64,000 bases of DNA from Kolteria novifilia (GTDB lineage Bacteria > Planctomycetota > Planctomycetia > Kolteriales > Kolteriaceae). The translations under genes were made by a program, and so were the position numbers. The notes beneath the pieces are model-generated. The model was not told the DNA's origin, made no database searches, and saw only the letters and a list, made by a program, of their open reading frames with translations. Positions within the stretch are counted from its first letter, which is position 1, and each line of letters starts with the position of its first letter. Below are positions 26,318 through 35,058 of this stretch, piece after piece. The DNA lies in NCBI GenBank assembly GCA_007748055.1, contig CP036279.1, positions 2,232,001-2,296,000 on the forward strand, written 5' to 3'.

Positions 26318-26635
26318 TTTGCTTCTCCAGATTAACAGGTCGGGCACGAAAGTGACCGGAGGCATCGTTCGAAGGTCTCTTCGGCGGACCGGTCGAGTGA
26401 ACTTTAGCGAGGAAGCGAGGTTCACGGATTTCAGCGGAGTTACTCGCTAGAGGGGAGGATCGCTTCATTCCGTCCTTAGTGAAAGCGCCGGCCTTATGTC
26501 CCGTAAGGGTCGTGTCGCGCGTCAAGCTAGGCTGTTTGATGGTCAAGTTGGGGGATGAGGCCGTCAGGATGCATGAGGCGTATGGAGCGTGCAGGTGAAT
26601 AGGGAGGCTTGAGGGGATAGTTTCGGTTGCGTGGA
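26318..26635. other. Intergenic region, no gene seen
   Basis: About 320 bases separate the regulator gene (ending at 26636) from the start of the Lys-rich protein gene, both on the minus strand. The promoter of the latter should lie here, but no clear -10/-35 pair was found. No repeat family member was recognised. Confidence 0.35.
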
Positions 26636-27997
26636 TTAGGAGGAAGAGCTCTCGTCGCCGGAGGAAACGCCGACCCCAAGTTGGTCACAGCGTCGGTGCA
26701 AGCTGGCGCGGGAGATCTTCAGCAGACGCGCCGCGGCCGCCTTGTTGCCGGCGGACTCGGCCAGCGCGACGTCGATCAGCCGACGTTCGACTTCCGACAG
26801 GAGTTCGGCCAAGCCCAGTTTCGGCGTGGCCGGTTCCGGAATCCCCAAGCCGCTGGCGCTGGCCGATCGACGCAACCGACGGGGAAGTGACGAGCGAGCG
26901 ATGGTGACCACGTTCTCGTCTTTCGGCTGACGGGCGAGGGCTTGCTCGAGGACCTGACGCAACTCGCGGAGGTTGCCGGGCCAGTGGTATTCGCGAAGCA
27001 GCTCCATGGCGCTCGCCTCGATCACGGGTGTGGCTTGTTCCTTGCTCGTGCGAAGCTGCTCGAGGGCCAACAGGCAGTGATCCTCGAATTCGAGTGGTCG
27101 TTTGGCGAGGGCGGGAACATCGATGGTCAGGATGGACATCAAGTGGTAGAGCGGTTCGGCGAGTTCTCCCCGCGTCAGCAAATCCTCGGGGGATCGCTTC
27201 TCCGTCACGATCAGCCGCCAGGGAAGATTTGCCTCCTGTTGGCGTTCGGCCAGGGCTTGTTGGAGGTTGGGAGCGAGCTGGGTAACGTTCTTGACGAGGA
27301 GCGTTCCCGAGAAGGGCGAATCGAGGAGTCCGACCGTCGCGGACTCGTCAGGGGCGACCAGTCTTCCGCTTCCCAGGAGCGTTTGCCGCTGCAATTCCGG
27401 TGGCATCGCGGCGGCGTCGACGACACTGAACGAGCCGCGTGCGAAGGGGCTCTCGCGATGAATGACGCGGGCGAGGGTCTCCTTTCCGCTGCCGGTGGGG
27501 CCGATGAGCCCGACGGGTTCCTTGGCGCCGCACGCGAGTCGCACTTGCTGCACGACGCGTCTCATCAGGGGGCCGCGTGCGGGAATCGCTTCGAAGCCCC
27601 CCTGGAGGCGTAGCTGGTCGCGCAGGCGTTCGAGGCGTTCATCAGGCTCGCCGCTGGGAGCCTTCGGGACGCTCACGGGGGCTCGGCCTTGGTGGAGGAA
27701 TCCGAGCGTACCGACCTCGTCGCCTCGTTCGTCGCTCAAGTGGACAAAGAGGAGGTGATACCAGCAACGTTTGGGAATATCCCAGGGTCGCTCCATGCGT
27801 AGGACGCCGAGGCTCGGGAGTTCCGCGGGCGGTTGGAGGAAGGCCGACTGCTCGGCGAGGGTCGGGAGGTCGCTGACGCCGAGACGGCTCAGTAGCGCCT
27901 CGTTGGCGAAGACGAGTTGGCGCTCGCCGCTGAGGATGAACATCGCCTGATCGACTCGGTCGAGTAGCCCGCTCACGTCGATCGGGGCCTGGTCCAC
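26636..27997 (-). CDS. bEBP-type regulator with degenerate AAA+ domain
   Basis: This product is about 453 residues from the GTG at 27997, which has GGGAG upstream. It starts with a PAS-like domain (LLDRVDQAMFILSGERQLVFANEALLSRLGV). An AAA+ domain of the sigma-54 activator type follows, with Walker A GPTGSGKETLARVIH. The sigma-54 contact motif GAFTGA is absent, and the Walker B region reads SGTLLVKNV instead of the usual GGTLFLDEI. It ends with a Fis-type helix-turn-helix (SAGNKAAAARLLKISRASLHRR). Loss of GAFTGA and of the Walker B acids argues against classical sigma-54 activation; a TyrR-like role at other promoters is inferred. It is divergent from gcvT with 77 bases between. Confidence 0.87.
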   Translation of the reverse strand: MDQAPIDVSGLLDRVDQAMFILSGERQLVFANEALLSRLGVSDLPTLAEQSAFLQPPAELPSLGVLRMERPWDIPKRCWYHLLFVHLSDERGDEVGTLGFLHQGRAPVSVPKAPSGEPDERLERLRDQLRLQGGFEAIPARGPLMRRVVQQVRLACGAKEPVGLIGPTGSGKETLARVIHRESPFARGSFSVVDAAAMPPELQRQTLLGSGRLVAPDESATVGLLDSPFSGTLLVKNVTQLAPNLQQALAERQQEANLPWRLIVTEKRSPEDLLTRGELAEPLYHLMSILTIDVPALAKRPLEFEDHCLLALEQLRTSKEQATPVIEASAMELLREYHWPGNLRELRQVLEQALARQPKDENVVTIARSSLPRRLRRSASASGLGIPEPATPKLGLAELLSEVERRLIDVALAESAGNKAAAARLLKISRASLHRRCDQLGVGVSSGDESSSS

Positions 27998-28074
27998 GGC
28001 TCGCTCCCTTGTTCTCCCGGTTGGCACTTTCGGACATGCAGTGTACAAAGAGGGCAATACGAAAGGAATCAAAC

Positions 28075-29163
28075 GTGGGGCTTCAGACGCCACTTCATCA
28101 ATGGCACTCCTCCAGCGGCGGCCGACTCGTCGATTTCGCAGGCTGGCAAATGCCGATCGTCTACTCCTCCATTCAGGAGGAGCATCAGGCGACGCGGCAA
28201 GCGGCCGGACTCTTTGACATCGGCCACATGGGACGCTTGCGCTTCGAGGGCAAGGATGCTGTCCGGTTTCTCGATCACGTGTTGACCAATCGCGTCGACA
28301 CCCTCGCGGAGCATCAGGTGCGTTACGCCCTGGTCCTCTCCGAGGAGGGCGGGACGCTCGACGATGTCCTGGTGACGCGCTGTCCGGATCATCATCTCTT
28401 GGTTGTGAACGCCTCCAACCGCGAGAAGCTGCTCGCGTGGTTCACCGAGAAGATCGGTTCGTTCGACGCGACGATGACCGACGAAACGCTCGAGACGGCG
28501 ATGATCGCCTGCCAAGGGCCCGCGGCGGTCAAGATCGCCTCGGAGGTGGTCGAGGACGATCTCGACTCGATGGGCTATTACACCGCTCGTCCGGGGTCGT
28601 TCGCGGGTTCGAAGCTGCTGGTGAGCCGAACCGGGTACACGGGCGAGGACGGCTTCGAGTTCATCGTCCGGACGGAGATCGCCGAGTGGCTTTGGCGCGC
28701 CTTGCTCGAGGTCGGATCGAGCCACGGCATTCATCCGGCCGCGTTGGGAGCTCGCGACACGCTGCGGCTCGAGGCGGGGATGCCGCTGTACGGGCATGAG
28801 CTCGATGAGACGATTGACCCGCTCCAGGTCGGGCTTGCGTGGGCCGTGAAGAGCAAGTCGAAGGACTTCATCGGCAAGGATGCGCTGGCGCAGCGCGACC
28901 CGGTGCGGCCCGTGCGAGTTGGGTTGGAACTTCAAGGGCGCAAGATCCCCCGCGAGGGCTATGAAGTCCTAGACGCCGAGGGGACCACGGTCGGACGGGT
29001 GACGAGCGGGAGTTTCACGCCGACGCTCCAACGCTCGATCGCGATGGCTTTCGTTCCCCCCGCGCTCGCGGAGATTGGGACGTCCTTGTCGGTGGCGGTT
29101 CGCGGGGACGCGGTCCCCGGAACGGTGGTGGCTCTTCCCTTCTATCAGAGAAAGAAGGCTTGA
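28075..29163 (+). CDS. gcvT: Glycine cleavage system T protein (aminomethyltransferase)
   Basis: This product is 362 residues from the GTG at 28075, preceded by AAAGGAATC. It matches GcvT through most of its length: TPLHQWHSSSGGRLVDFAGW near the N-terminus, SIQEEHQATRQAAGLFDIGHMG, the folate-site region RTGYTGEDGFEFIV, LGARDTLRLEAGMPLYGHEL, and the C-terminal barrel with GRVTSGSFTPTL. It moves the aminomethyl carbon from the lipoyl arm of GcvH to tetrahydrofolate, releasing ammonia. An upstream in-frame ATG at 28009 would overlap regulatory space and lacks a ribosome site. The gene is followed at once by gcvH; gcvP is not in the window. Confidence 0.95.
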   Translation: MGLQTPLHQWHSSSGGRLVDFAGWQMPIVYSSIQEEHQATRQAAGLFDIGHMGRLRFEGKDAVRFLDHVLTNRVDTLAEHQVRYALVLSEEGGTLDDVLVTRCPDHHLLVVNASNREKLLAWFTEKIGSFDATMTDETLETAMIACQGPAAVKIASEVVEDDLDSMGYYTARPGSFAGSKLLVSRTGYTGEDGFEFIVRTEIAEWLWRALLEVGSSHGIHPAALGARDTLRLEAGMPLYGHELDETIDPLQVGLAWAVKSKSKDFIGKDALAQRDPVRPVRVGLELQGRKIPREGYEVLDAEGTTVGRVTSGSFTPTLQRSIAMAFVPPALAEIGTSLSVAVRGDAVPGTVVALPFYQRKKA

Positions 29164-29168
29164 TCGGA

Positions 29169-29558
29169 ATGGATGAATCGAAGCTCCTCTACGCCGAGTC
29201 CCACGAGTGGGTGAGTGAATCAGAGGGTCAGTGCACGATCGGCATTACCCGTTTCGCGGTTGAGCAGTTGACCGACATCGTCTACGTCGAACTGCCCGAA
29301 GTGGGCAAGACGCTCAGCAAGGGCGATCCCTTTGGCGTGATCGAGTCGGTCAAGGCGGTGAGCGATCTCTACGCCCCGGTCGCGGGAGAGATCATCGAGA
29401 CCAATACTGCGGTCGTCGATGATCCGAGCATCCTCACCGAGGATCCCTACGACAAGGGTTGGATGATCAAGATCAAGATCGTCGAGCCGGTCGATGCCTC
29501 GTCGCTGCTCGACAAAGCCGCCTACGACGCCAAGATCCAGGGCGACGCCGGCCACTAG
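29169..29558 (+). CDS. gcvH: Glycine cleavage system H protein
   Basis: This 129-residue protein is the normal length for GcvH. The lipoylation lysine sits in GVIESVKAVSDLYAPVAGE. Other family features are YAESHEWV near the start, GITRFAVEQLTDIVYVELP, and GWMIKIKIVEP near the end. It carries the aminomethyl intermediate between the P and T proteins in the cytoplasm. The ATG lies six bases after the gcvT stop; a TTG at 29160 overlapping that stop is an alternative. The pair forms a partial gcv operon. Confidence 0.95.
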   Translation: MDESKLLYAESHEWVSESEGQCTIGITRFAVEQLTDIVYVELPEVGKTLSKGDPFGVIESVKAVSDLYAPVAGEIIETNTAVVDDPSILTEDPYDKGWMIKIKIVEPVDASSLLDKAAYDAKIQGDAGH

Positions 29559-29701
29559 CGGGTCGGGTCCGTTCATCCCTCGGGTTTCACGGGCGGTTGA
29601 TCAGCCAGTGAGATGGTGATCGGGAATTCGAATGACTCTCGCGTCGAGCGGTGCCGGCGTTTCGTGTTGGCTCCACGCTTCAGTCAAGAAGGGGCGTTGC
29701 G

Positions 29702-30463
29702 TTGGCGACGAACGAGTCTCCGGTCGAACTGCTCTCTCGGCTCAAGTCCTGCCGCTATGTCGATCTCACGCACGCGTTCGAGCCTGGATCGCCGCACTTT
29801 CCGGGCTTTCCCGATGAAGTGCGAGAAACCATCTATGCCCATCGCGAAGGGGAGGGAACGCTCGGGTCGGGTTTTCTTGTCCATCGCTATGCGCACGTGG
29901 GGCAGTGGGGAACGCACGCCGATCCTCCCAATCACTTCATCGACGGGGGAGCGTCGCTCGACGCGATCGCGGTCGACGACATGATGCTCCCGCTGGCCGT
30001 CCTCGACATCCACGAGCGGGTCGCGGGTGATCCCGACTCCATCGCGACACTCGACGATGTTCGCGCCTGGGAGGCGAGGCATGGGGCTATTCCGGCCGGC
30101 GGCTTCGTCGCGCTGCGAACCGACTGGTCCAAGCGTTGGCCTGACCCGGTGGCGATGAAGAACGCCGATGACGATGGGACGGCACACTATCCGGGATGGG
30201 GGCCGGACGCTCTCGCGTATCTCTTTCAGGAGCGCCGGATCATCGCGGTTGGTCACGAGACGACCGACACCGATCCGGGCACCTCGACGAGTCGGGGCGA
30301 CTACGCGATGGAGCGGTATGTCCTGATGCACGGGCGCTACCAGATCGAATTACTCGCGAATCTCGACCAGGTCCCCGAGTCGGGCGCGATCGTGGTGGCC
30401 GCCTTTCCCAAGCCCAAGGACGGATCCGGGTTTCCCGCCCGCGTCTTCGCGATTTGCCCCTAG
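29702..30463 (+). CDS. Cyclase family protein (kynurenine formamidase-like hydrolase)
   Basis: This product is about 253 residues from a TTG at 29702 that follows AAGGGGCG; a GTG at 29651 would add 17 residues. The metal-binding signature of the cyclase/KynB family is visible as WGTHADPPNHF. Other conserved segments are YVDLTHAFEPGSPHFPGFP, GGFVALRTDWSKRW, and VGHETTDTDPG near the second metal site. Members hydrolyse amides or catalyse ring opening or closing, for example N-formylkynurenine formamidase. The substrate here is unknown, as no tryptophan-pathway gene is adjacent. It may be co-transcribed with gcvTH, 143 bases upstream. Confidence 0.82.
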   Translation: MATNESPVELLSRLKSCRYVDLTHAFEPGSPHFPGFPDEVRETIYAHREGEGTLGSGFLVHRYAHVGQWGTHADPPNHFIDGGASLDAIAVDDMMLPLAVLDIHERVAGDPDSIATLDDVRAWEARHGAIPAGGFVALRTDWSKRWPDPVAMKNADDDGTAHYPGWGPDALAYLFQERRIIAVGHETTDTDPGTSTSRGDYAMERYVLMHGRYQIELLANLDQVPESGAIVVAAFPKPKDGSGFPARVFAICP

Positions 30464-30501
30464 GGGAGCGACCTAAGGTACCGATGCCTTTACGTCGTCG
30501 A

Positions 30502-30575
30502 GTGCCACTGGCTGCTGGTCGGCCAGTGCGAGTCGATTGGGCCTCCACCAACCCGAACGTCAAGTTGCGATCGAG
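30502..30575. repeat. Dispersed palindromic repeat family B, copy 2
   Basis: The hairpin CACTGGCTG/CGGCCAGTG at about 30505-30527 is followed by a tail with CCGAACGTCAAGTTGCG. It lies between two convergent genes (cyclase and small membrane protein) and may act as a bidirectional terminator. Confidence 0.75.
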
Positions 30576-30577
30576 CG

Positions 30578-30955
30578 CTAATCGGCGGAGGGCTGCTCGG
30601 CGGGGGCGGCGTCGATCTTGCGTTTGCGGGCGTTGCGCACTCCCAGGGTTGCCCCGACAAGGATCCCGACGACAACCGCGAGTGGCAAGCGGGCGGTGAA
30701 GGAACTGCCGTTGATCAGCCAGTCGGCGAGCGGCCCGACCAGGGTAAGGAAGAGGGCTCCCTTGACCGCGCCCGCGAGGGCCTCGGCAAGAGCGCTCTTC
30801 AGGATGGCCCAGCCGAGAATTCCTCCCGCGACCGCGCCTAGCAGTCCGATCCCGGGCCCGTCCCACATCCATCCCACGAGACCGCCGATCGCGAGTCCCA
30901 TGCCGAGAACGAGGAAGCGATGCCGTTGCGAGGTGCTCGTTGATGATGCGTTCAT
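30578..30955 (-). CDS. Small membrane protein downstream of mch
   Basis: This 125-residue protein starts five bases after the mch stop codon. It has four hydrophobic stretches rich in Gly and Ala: FLVLGMGLAIGGLVGWMW, IGLLGAVAGGILGWAIL, GALFLTLVGPLADWLI and LPLAVVVGILVGATLGV. Short basic ends follow the last one (NARKRKIDAAPAEQ). No family is recognised. The close spacing to mch suggests a shared transcript, but a functional link to C1 metabolism is not shown. Longer in-frame starts upstream lie inside mch and are not favoured. Confidence 0.62.
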   Translation of the reverse strand: MNASSTSTSQRHRFLVLGMGLAIGGLVGWMWDGPGIGLLGAVAGGILGWAILKSALAEALAGAVKGALFLTLVGPLADWLINGSSFTARLPLAVVVGILVGATLGVRNARKRKIDAAPAEQPSAD

Positions 30956-30960
30956 GATCG

Positions 30961-31917
30961 TCACAGTTCGAAGAAGGAACGTTCCAGCAACGTTTCGTCG
31001 ATGTTGCCGAAGTGGTAGCTCGAACCGGTTTGGACATTGTTGAACAGGACCGACGCGGGGCTGAAGAGATTCGCATCGATCTGGTAGAAGTCGCGCCCGG
31101 CACGTTCGAAAATCGACGCGAAAGGTTCCCCGTAATCCGACGACGCGCACGAAGGGACGAGCGGTCCGAGCCGTTCGATCGGCTCATCGTCGCCCTCCAC
31201 CCACATGACGACTTCGCCGCCGTAAAGAATGCTGTCGTTGGTACGTCCGATCGCGGTCAGGTCATCTTTGGGAATCGGCGGCAGAAACGCCGTGCCGCTC
31301 GCGGCGACGATCCGATTGGGGAATTGCAGCTCAAAGAGCTTGTGCATGCACGTTTCGACCGAGCGAGCGACGACTTGGTAGCTTCCGGCGATGCTCGCGG
31401 TTCGGGCGACGAGCAGAATGAGACTCGCGGGCAGGATGTTGATCTCGTCGCAGATGTGCTTGATGACCTCTTCGGTCGGTAGTTTGGACGACTCCAGCAC
31501 GCCGACGGCGACACGGGTCGTTTCGGTGTACTTGATCTTCTCGAAGAGTGGTTCTTTTCCCCGCCTGATCCGCATCGGCCCCGAGGTCATCGCGAAGTAG
31601 TCACCGAGCGATAGCTCCCAACCGGCGTATTGCGAGAGGAGACAGGCGGCGACCGGCTCGTCGACCTCGACGGTGATCTTTCCGCAGGGACGCGAGCCGA
31701 GGCGGTCCATGCCAAACGCGATGCGGCCCATGCCGCCGATGCAGGCCTCGGCGAGAGCATGGCCGGCTTTCAAGCTGCCGACGGTGGCGACGCCGCAATC
31801 GACGACGGTGGCCTTTCCGATTGTTTCGATGTTGACCTTCGCGGCGGTCGCGTCCTCGACGAGCTGTTGGGCGATAGCGTGGGCGCGGGCGTTGAGCGTT
31901 GCTCTCGGAGCCGTCAT
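30961..31917 (-). CDS. mch: Methenyltetrahydromethanopterin cyclohydrolase
   Basis: This 318-residue protein matches Mch: it starts with LNARAHAIAQQLVEDATAAKV, followed by TVVDCGVATVGSLKAG, ACIGGMGRIAFG, AGWELSLGDYFAMTSGP, VGVLESSKLPTEEV, and LLVARTASIAGSYQVVARSVE near the middle. The enzyme hydrolyses methenyl-tetrahydromethanopterin to the formyl form. This is a step of the archaeal-type C1 pathway also found in methylotrophs and planctomycetes, where it serves formaldehyde oxidation. The ATG at 31917 follows AAAGGAACC. The frame stays open far upstream, but that part is the reverse of the FHA gene. No other H4MPT gene is adjacent. Confidence 0.93.
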   Translation of the reverse strand: MTAPRATLNARAHAIAQQLVEDATAAKVNIETIGKATVVDCGVATVGSLKAGHALAEACIGGMGRIAFGMDRLGSRPCGKITVEVDEPVAACLLSQYAGWELSLGDYFAMTSGPMRIRRGKEPLFEKIKYTETTRVAVGVLESSKLPTEEVIKHICDEINILPASLILLVARTASIAGSYQVVARSVETCMHKLFELQFPNRIVAASGTAFLPPIPKDDLTAIGRTNDSILYGGEVVMWVEGDDEPIERLGPLVPSCASSDYGEPFASIFERAGRDFYQIDANLFSPASVLFNNVQTGSSYHFGNIDETLLERSFFEL

Positions 31918-32382
31918 CAATGGGTTCCTTTGCGGGAAAGCTGGTTGTTCTCGCGACATCGGGTCACGGGGTGGGTCAAGTCGCTCACTTGAGCGAGGCG
32001 ACTCCACCGACATCGTTCTCGCGATGCCTCTTCGCCCGCAATCGCGCGGTCGCGACCGCGTCTGAGTCATTCTGACAAGCAGGTACGGGAACCGAATAGT
32101 GGGCGAATGATCACTGATCGGGCCACGATTAGCCGAAATCCTCGACGAGCCGAAGGTTCTCTCGCCGTCGGTGCGCACAGAGGGCACCTCTTGGCCGGTT
32201 GACGCGTCTTGCGCAATCGACACGGTCCGGCGAACCGCTTTCCCGGTCGGGCGCGCTCGCGGGTATCCGTGCTTGGGTGCCAGATCCTCTGGATGCAATT
32301 TAGCAACCCAGCCGATCTCTTTCACTGACCACGAACAGAACCGCAAGTTCGCCCGGTGGGGCGAAACCGAGGATGTGACACC
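31918..32382. other. Divergent intergenic region between mch and FHA gene
   Basis: This stretch of 465 bases should hold promoters for both directions. No repeat family member and no convincing reading frame were recognised. A TTGACG sits near 32200 on the + strand, but no -10 follows at the right distance. Confidence 0.35.
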
Positions 32383-34734
32383 ATGAGTGCTGGCGGTCGA
32401 GGTGCTCCAAGGCACCCCAAGCGACCCATCACCGAGCGCGGCGCCGCCGTCCCCGAACCGAGACCGACACTCGTCGATGTCGCCACGGGAACGCAGTTTC
32501 CACTGGCCGATGGGGTGATGATGGGTCGCGATCCTTCGTGTGATCTCCAACTTGCCGGCGCCGGAGTCGCTCCATTCCACGCGGGCGTGCGTCAGGAAGA
32601 AGAGGGGTGGGCGATTCGCCGACTCTCCCCCGTGGCCGAACTCACCCTCGACGAGCAACCGTTCGACCGCTTGCTGTTGCAAGAGGGTCAAGAACTCAAG
32701 ATTGCGGGGCACACCTTCGCCGTGACGATCCAAGTCGATGCCGAAACCGCCCGCGTCGTTCGCTACGTCACGAAGCTGACCGAGCGATTCGAACGCGACA
32801 CCCTGTCGATTCGCAAGGAGAAGAACTCCCTCGCTCGGCGCCGCCAAGCGTTCGAGGAGGAGATGGCGCGACGGAAGCAAGAGAACGCGGACGAGGAACG
32901 GCGTTTGCGACAGGCCCGTCAAGAGTGGACACGTCTCCGGCAGAAGCTCGCCCGCGAACTGACCCAAGCCCAGGTCCGTTTGGCGACCGAGCGAGCGGCG
33001 CACCTCTCCGAACGCGAGCGCTGGCAGCGACAAGTCGAGGCCGAGCGCAAGTTGCTCCTCGAGGAACGAAACGCCTGGGAATCGCAACGACTGGAGCAAC
33101 CGGAGCGGCTCGCCCGGGCGGATGAAGCCCGTGAACGATCCGAGCGAACCGCCCTAAAGCGGTCGCTCCGCCTTGAGGAACGACTCCGTCGGCGTCAGCG
33201 GCGCGCCGAGCGCGATCGGCAGTTCGCGGAAGCCGCCCTCAAGGAGGCCTCGTTCAAGCACGAGTCGTTGCGGGAGTTCGAACGGAAGGTCCACAAGGAC
33301 CAGGAGAAGGCGAAGGTACTCATCGCCGGCATGTTCGAGAGCGCTCGCCAGAGCCGCGACCGGGCGGAAGTCCAGGAACTTGAGGCCCAGCGGCGCATGG
33401 GGCTCGTGGAGCGACGTGCGATCATCGCCGAAACGGAGCGAGAGGCTTCCGGCCAGCTGCTACGGGCCCTCGCGAGCCGTGGCGAAGTGAAGCGGGCCGA
33501 GCTTGCCCAGACCGCCGAGGAGGTTCAGCGAAACGAACTGACGATCACCTACCAGAAACGGACGATCGACGATCTTCGCAAAGACCTCACCGTGGCGTCG
33601 GGAAAAAACGCTGGCGACGTGCTCGAGCAGGCGCGGCGGCAAATGGAGGAGCTTGCCAGCGAGCGGCGCGAGCTTCGCGAACGGGAGGACCGGGCGGCAT
33701 CGCGGGAGCTGTCCCTGCGAGAGGAGACGCAAACCCTCGATAGCGTCGCCGGCGGGCTCGAGGAGGTGACGCTGACGATCGAGCACTTTTGTGCGGAGTC
33801 GGAGTCGATCGTCGAGAAGATGCGCGACGTCGAGGCACATCTCGGCGCCCAAGCGTCCGAAGAGGCCATCGTCGCCGATCTGTCGCGACGGTTGCGGGAG
33901 GCTCTCGAGGACCGTTCCCAGGCACTCGAAACCGAGCTGCGTCGGGAGTTGGACGACCGAAAGCACCAACTCCAGTTGCGGGGGATCGAGCTCAACCGCC
34001 GGGTGTTCGATCTCGCCGGCCGCCGGGCACGGCTTCTCAACGAGATGACGGCTTGGGAGGAGAGGAGACGCCACTCCGATCTCGAGCTTCGCCACCAGCG
34101 ACTCGACGTCGAGCGTCATCGCAACCAGTTGCGACAGGAACATGCGGTGATGCTCCGCCAGCTCGAGCAGCAGCGAACCCTGTTGGCGGAAGAGACCAAG
34201 TCGTGCGAGCACCGCTTGGGGCAATTGGCCCGTCTGGAATCGCACATGGCCCGGCTGGCGGCGGAGACGCAGCGGCAACATCGTCGGGCGCTCCAGGAGC
34301 GGATCGAAGCGGAAGAACTGCGGGCGAGGTTGTTCGAGGATCCCCGAGGGCGACAAGGCGTCGAGCGGTTGCGAAAGCGGCTGGACTGCGAAACCACGCT
34401 CGCGAAACAGTTCGCCGCGACGCGACGCAACTCCCTGGCGATCATCGTCGAGCGGCTGGAGGCGGAATGGAGCCGCCTAGCCGGCGAACGGCGGACGTTT
34501 GAAACGCTTGGGCGGGAGAACGCCCATCTGCGCGGACGACTACGTCAGTACGCGGCCTCGCTGCGGCAGGCGCACGAGGAACTCCTGGCCGGCGCGCGGC
34601 GTTGGAGGGGGGAACGGAGCGAGTATCTCGAGACGATCGGCCGCCTACGCGACGAAATGGAGCAGTTGGCCTCGACAATGATCGATCCGAACGAGGTCGC
34701 GCCCGCTTCAAAGCAGCTCCGCCGAGCCGCCTGA
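32383..34734 (+). CDS. FHA-domain protein with long coiled coil
   Basis: This 783-residue protein has an N-terminal forkhead-associated domain at about 28-120, with the signature segments VMMGRDPSCDLQL, AGVAPFHAGVR and IRRLSPVAELTL. FHA domains bind phosphothreonine, so a kinase partner is expected. The next 630 residues are almost entirely charged heptad-like helix (Glu, Arg, Leu, Gln), consistent with an extended coiled coil; Arg content is very high. No membrane segment or enzyme motif is visible. A scaffolding role tied to the Ser/Thr kinases is inferred. It is the first of a run of + strand genes; a hairpin (34955-34975) follows. Confidence 0.85.
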   Translation: MSAGGRGAPRHPKRPITERGAAVPEPRPTLVDVATGTQFPLADGVMMGRDPSCDLQLAGAGVAPFHAGVRQEEEGWAIRRLSPVAELTLDEQPFDRLLLQEGQELKIAGHTFAVTIQVDAETARVVRYVTKLTERFERDTLSIRKEKNSLARRRQAFEEEMARRKQENADEERRLRQARQEWTRLRQKLARELTQAQVRLATERAAHLSERERWQRQVEAERKLLLEERNAWESQRLEQPERLARADEARERSERTALKRSLRLEERLRRRQRRAERDRQFAEAALKEASFKHESLREFERKVHKDQEKAKVLIAGMFESARQSRDRAEVQELEAQRRMGLVERRAIIAETEREASGQLLRALASRGEVKRAELAQTAEEVQRNELTITYQKRTIDDLRKDLTVASGKNAGDVLEQARRQMEELASERRELREREDRAASRELSLREETQTLDSVAGGLEEVTLTIEHFCAESESIVEKMRDVEAHLGAQASEEAIVADLSRRLREALEDRSQALETELRRELDDRKHQLQLRGIELNRRVFDLAGRRARLLNEMTAWEERRRHSDLELRHQRLDVERHRNQLRQEHAVMLRQLEQQRTLLAEETKSCEHRLGQLARLESHMARLAAETQRQHRRALQERIEAEELRARLFEDPRGRQGVERLRKRLDCETTLAKQFAATRRNSLAIIVERLEAEWSRLAGERRTFETLGRENAHLRGRLRQYAASLRQAHEELLAGARRWRGERSEYLETIGRLRDEMEQLASTMIDPNEVAPASKQLRRAA

Positions 34735-34954
34735 CGGGGGACCTTGGCGGGCGAAGCGATGGGCCAGCTCCTCGAGCGGCCGTCGTCGAGCCTCTCGTCC
34801 CGGCAAGCCGATTGAATGGCACCGACCCCGTTTCTGCATCCTTTCCTCCGGGGACGCTCGACGTCCTCCCACCGATCCACCTACCCACGATTTCCTCTCG
34901 AACCGCTCCTCGCGTCTAGTTGCACCTAGTAGGCGCCACAAATACACTCAACAT

Positions 34955-34975
34955 GGGCGCTGGCCAACAGCGCCC
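34955..34975. terminator. Perfect 8-bp stem hairpin after the FHA gene
   Basis: GGGCGCTG and CAGCGCCC form a perfect stem with loop GCCAA. There is no T run, so it may be a processing or stabilising structure as much as a terminator. Confidence 0.4.
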
Positions 34976-34980
34976 GTCTC

Positions 34981-35058
34981 GGTGACCTCTCGCTGGCCGA
35001 TGGCCATCGGTGACACCCGGTCACGCTTGCAAAGCCCGCATCAGAAAGGCCATGGCCA
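34981..35058 (+). promoter_or_regulatory. Structured leader of the NhaD-type antiporter gene
   Basis: GTGACC at 34982 can pair with GGTCAC at 35019. Alternatively GTGAC at 35010 can pair with GTCAC at 35020, giving two mutually exclusive stems around the small hairpin TGGCCGATGGCCA (34994-35006). A second ATG at 35052 has AGAAAGG upstream and opens a four-codon frame ending at 35066 that overlaps the antiporter start. Together this looks like a possible regulated leader, but nothing shows the signal. Confidence 0.35.

Noticed and set aside
27998-28074. Possible glycine riboswitch before gcvT
   Set aside because: Only 77 bases are available between divergent starts, too short for the known tandem aptamer, and no matching core was seen.
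31918-33099. N-terminal extension of mch by about 390 residues
   Set aside because: The extra part is antisense to the FHA gene. Mch normally has about 320 residues, and the ATG at 31917 has a ribosome site.
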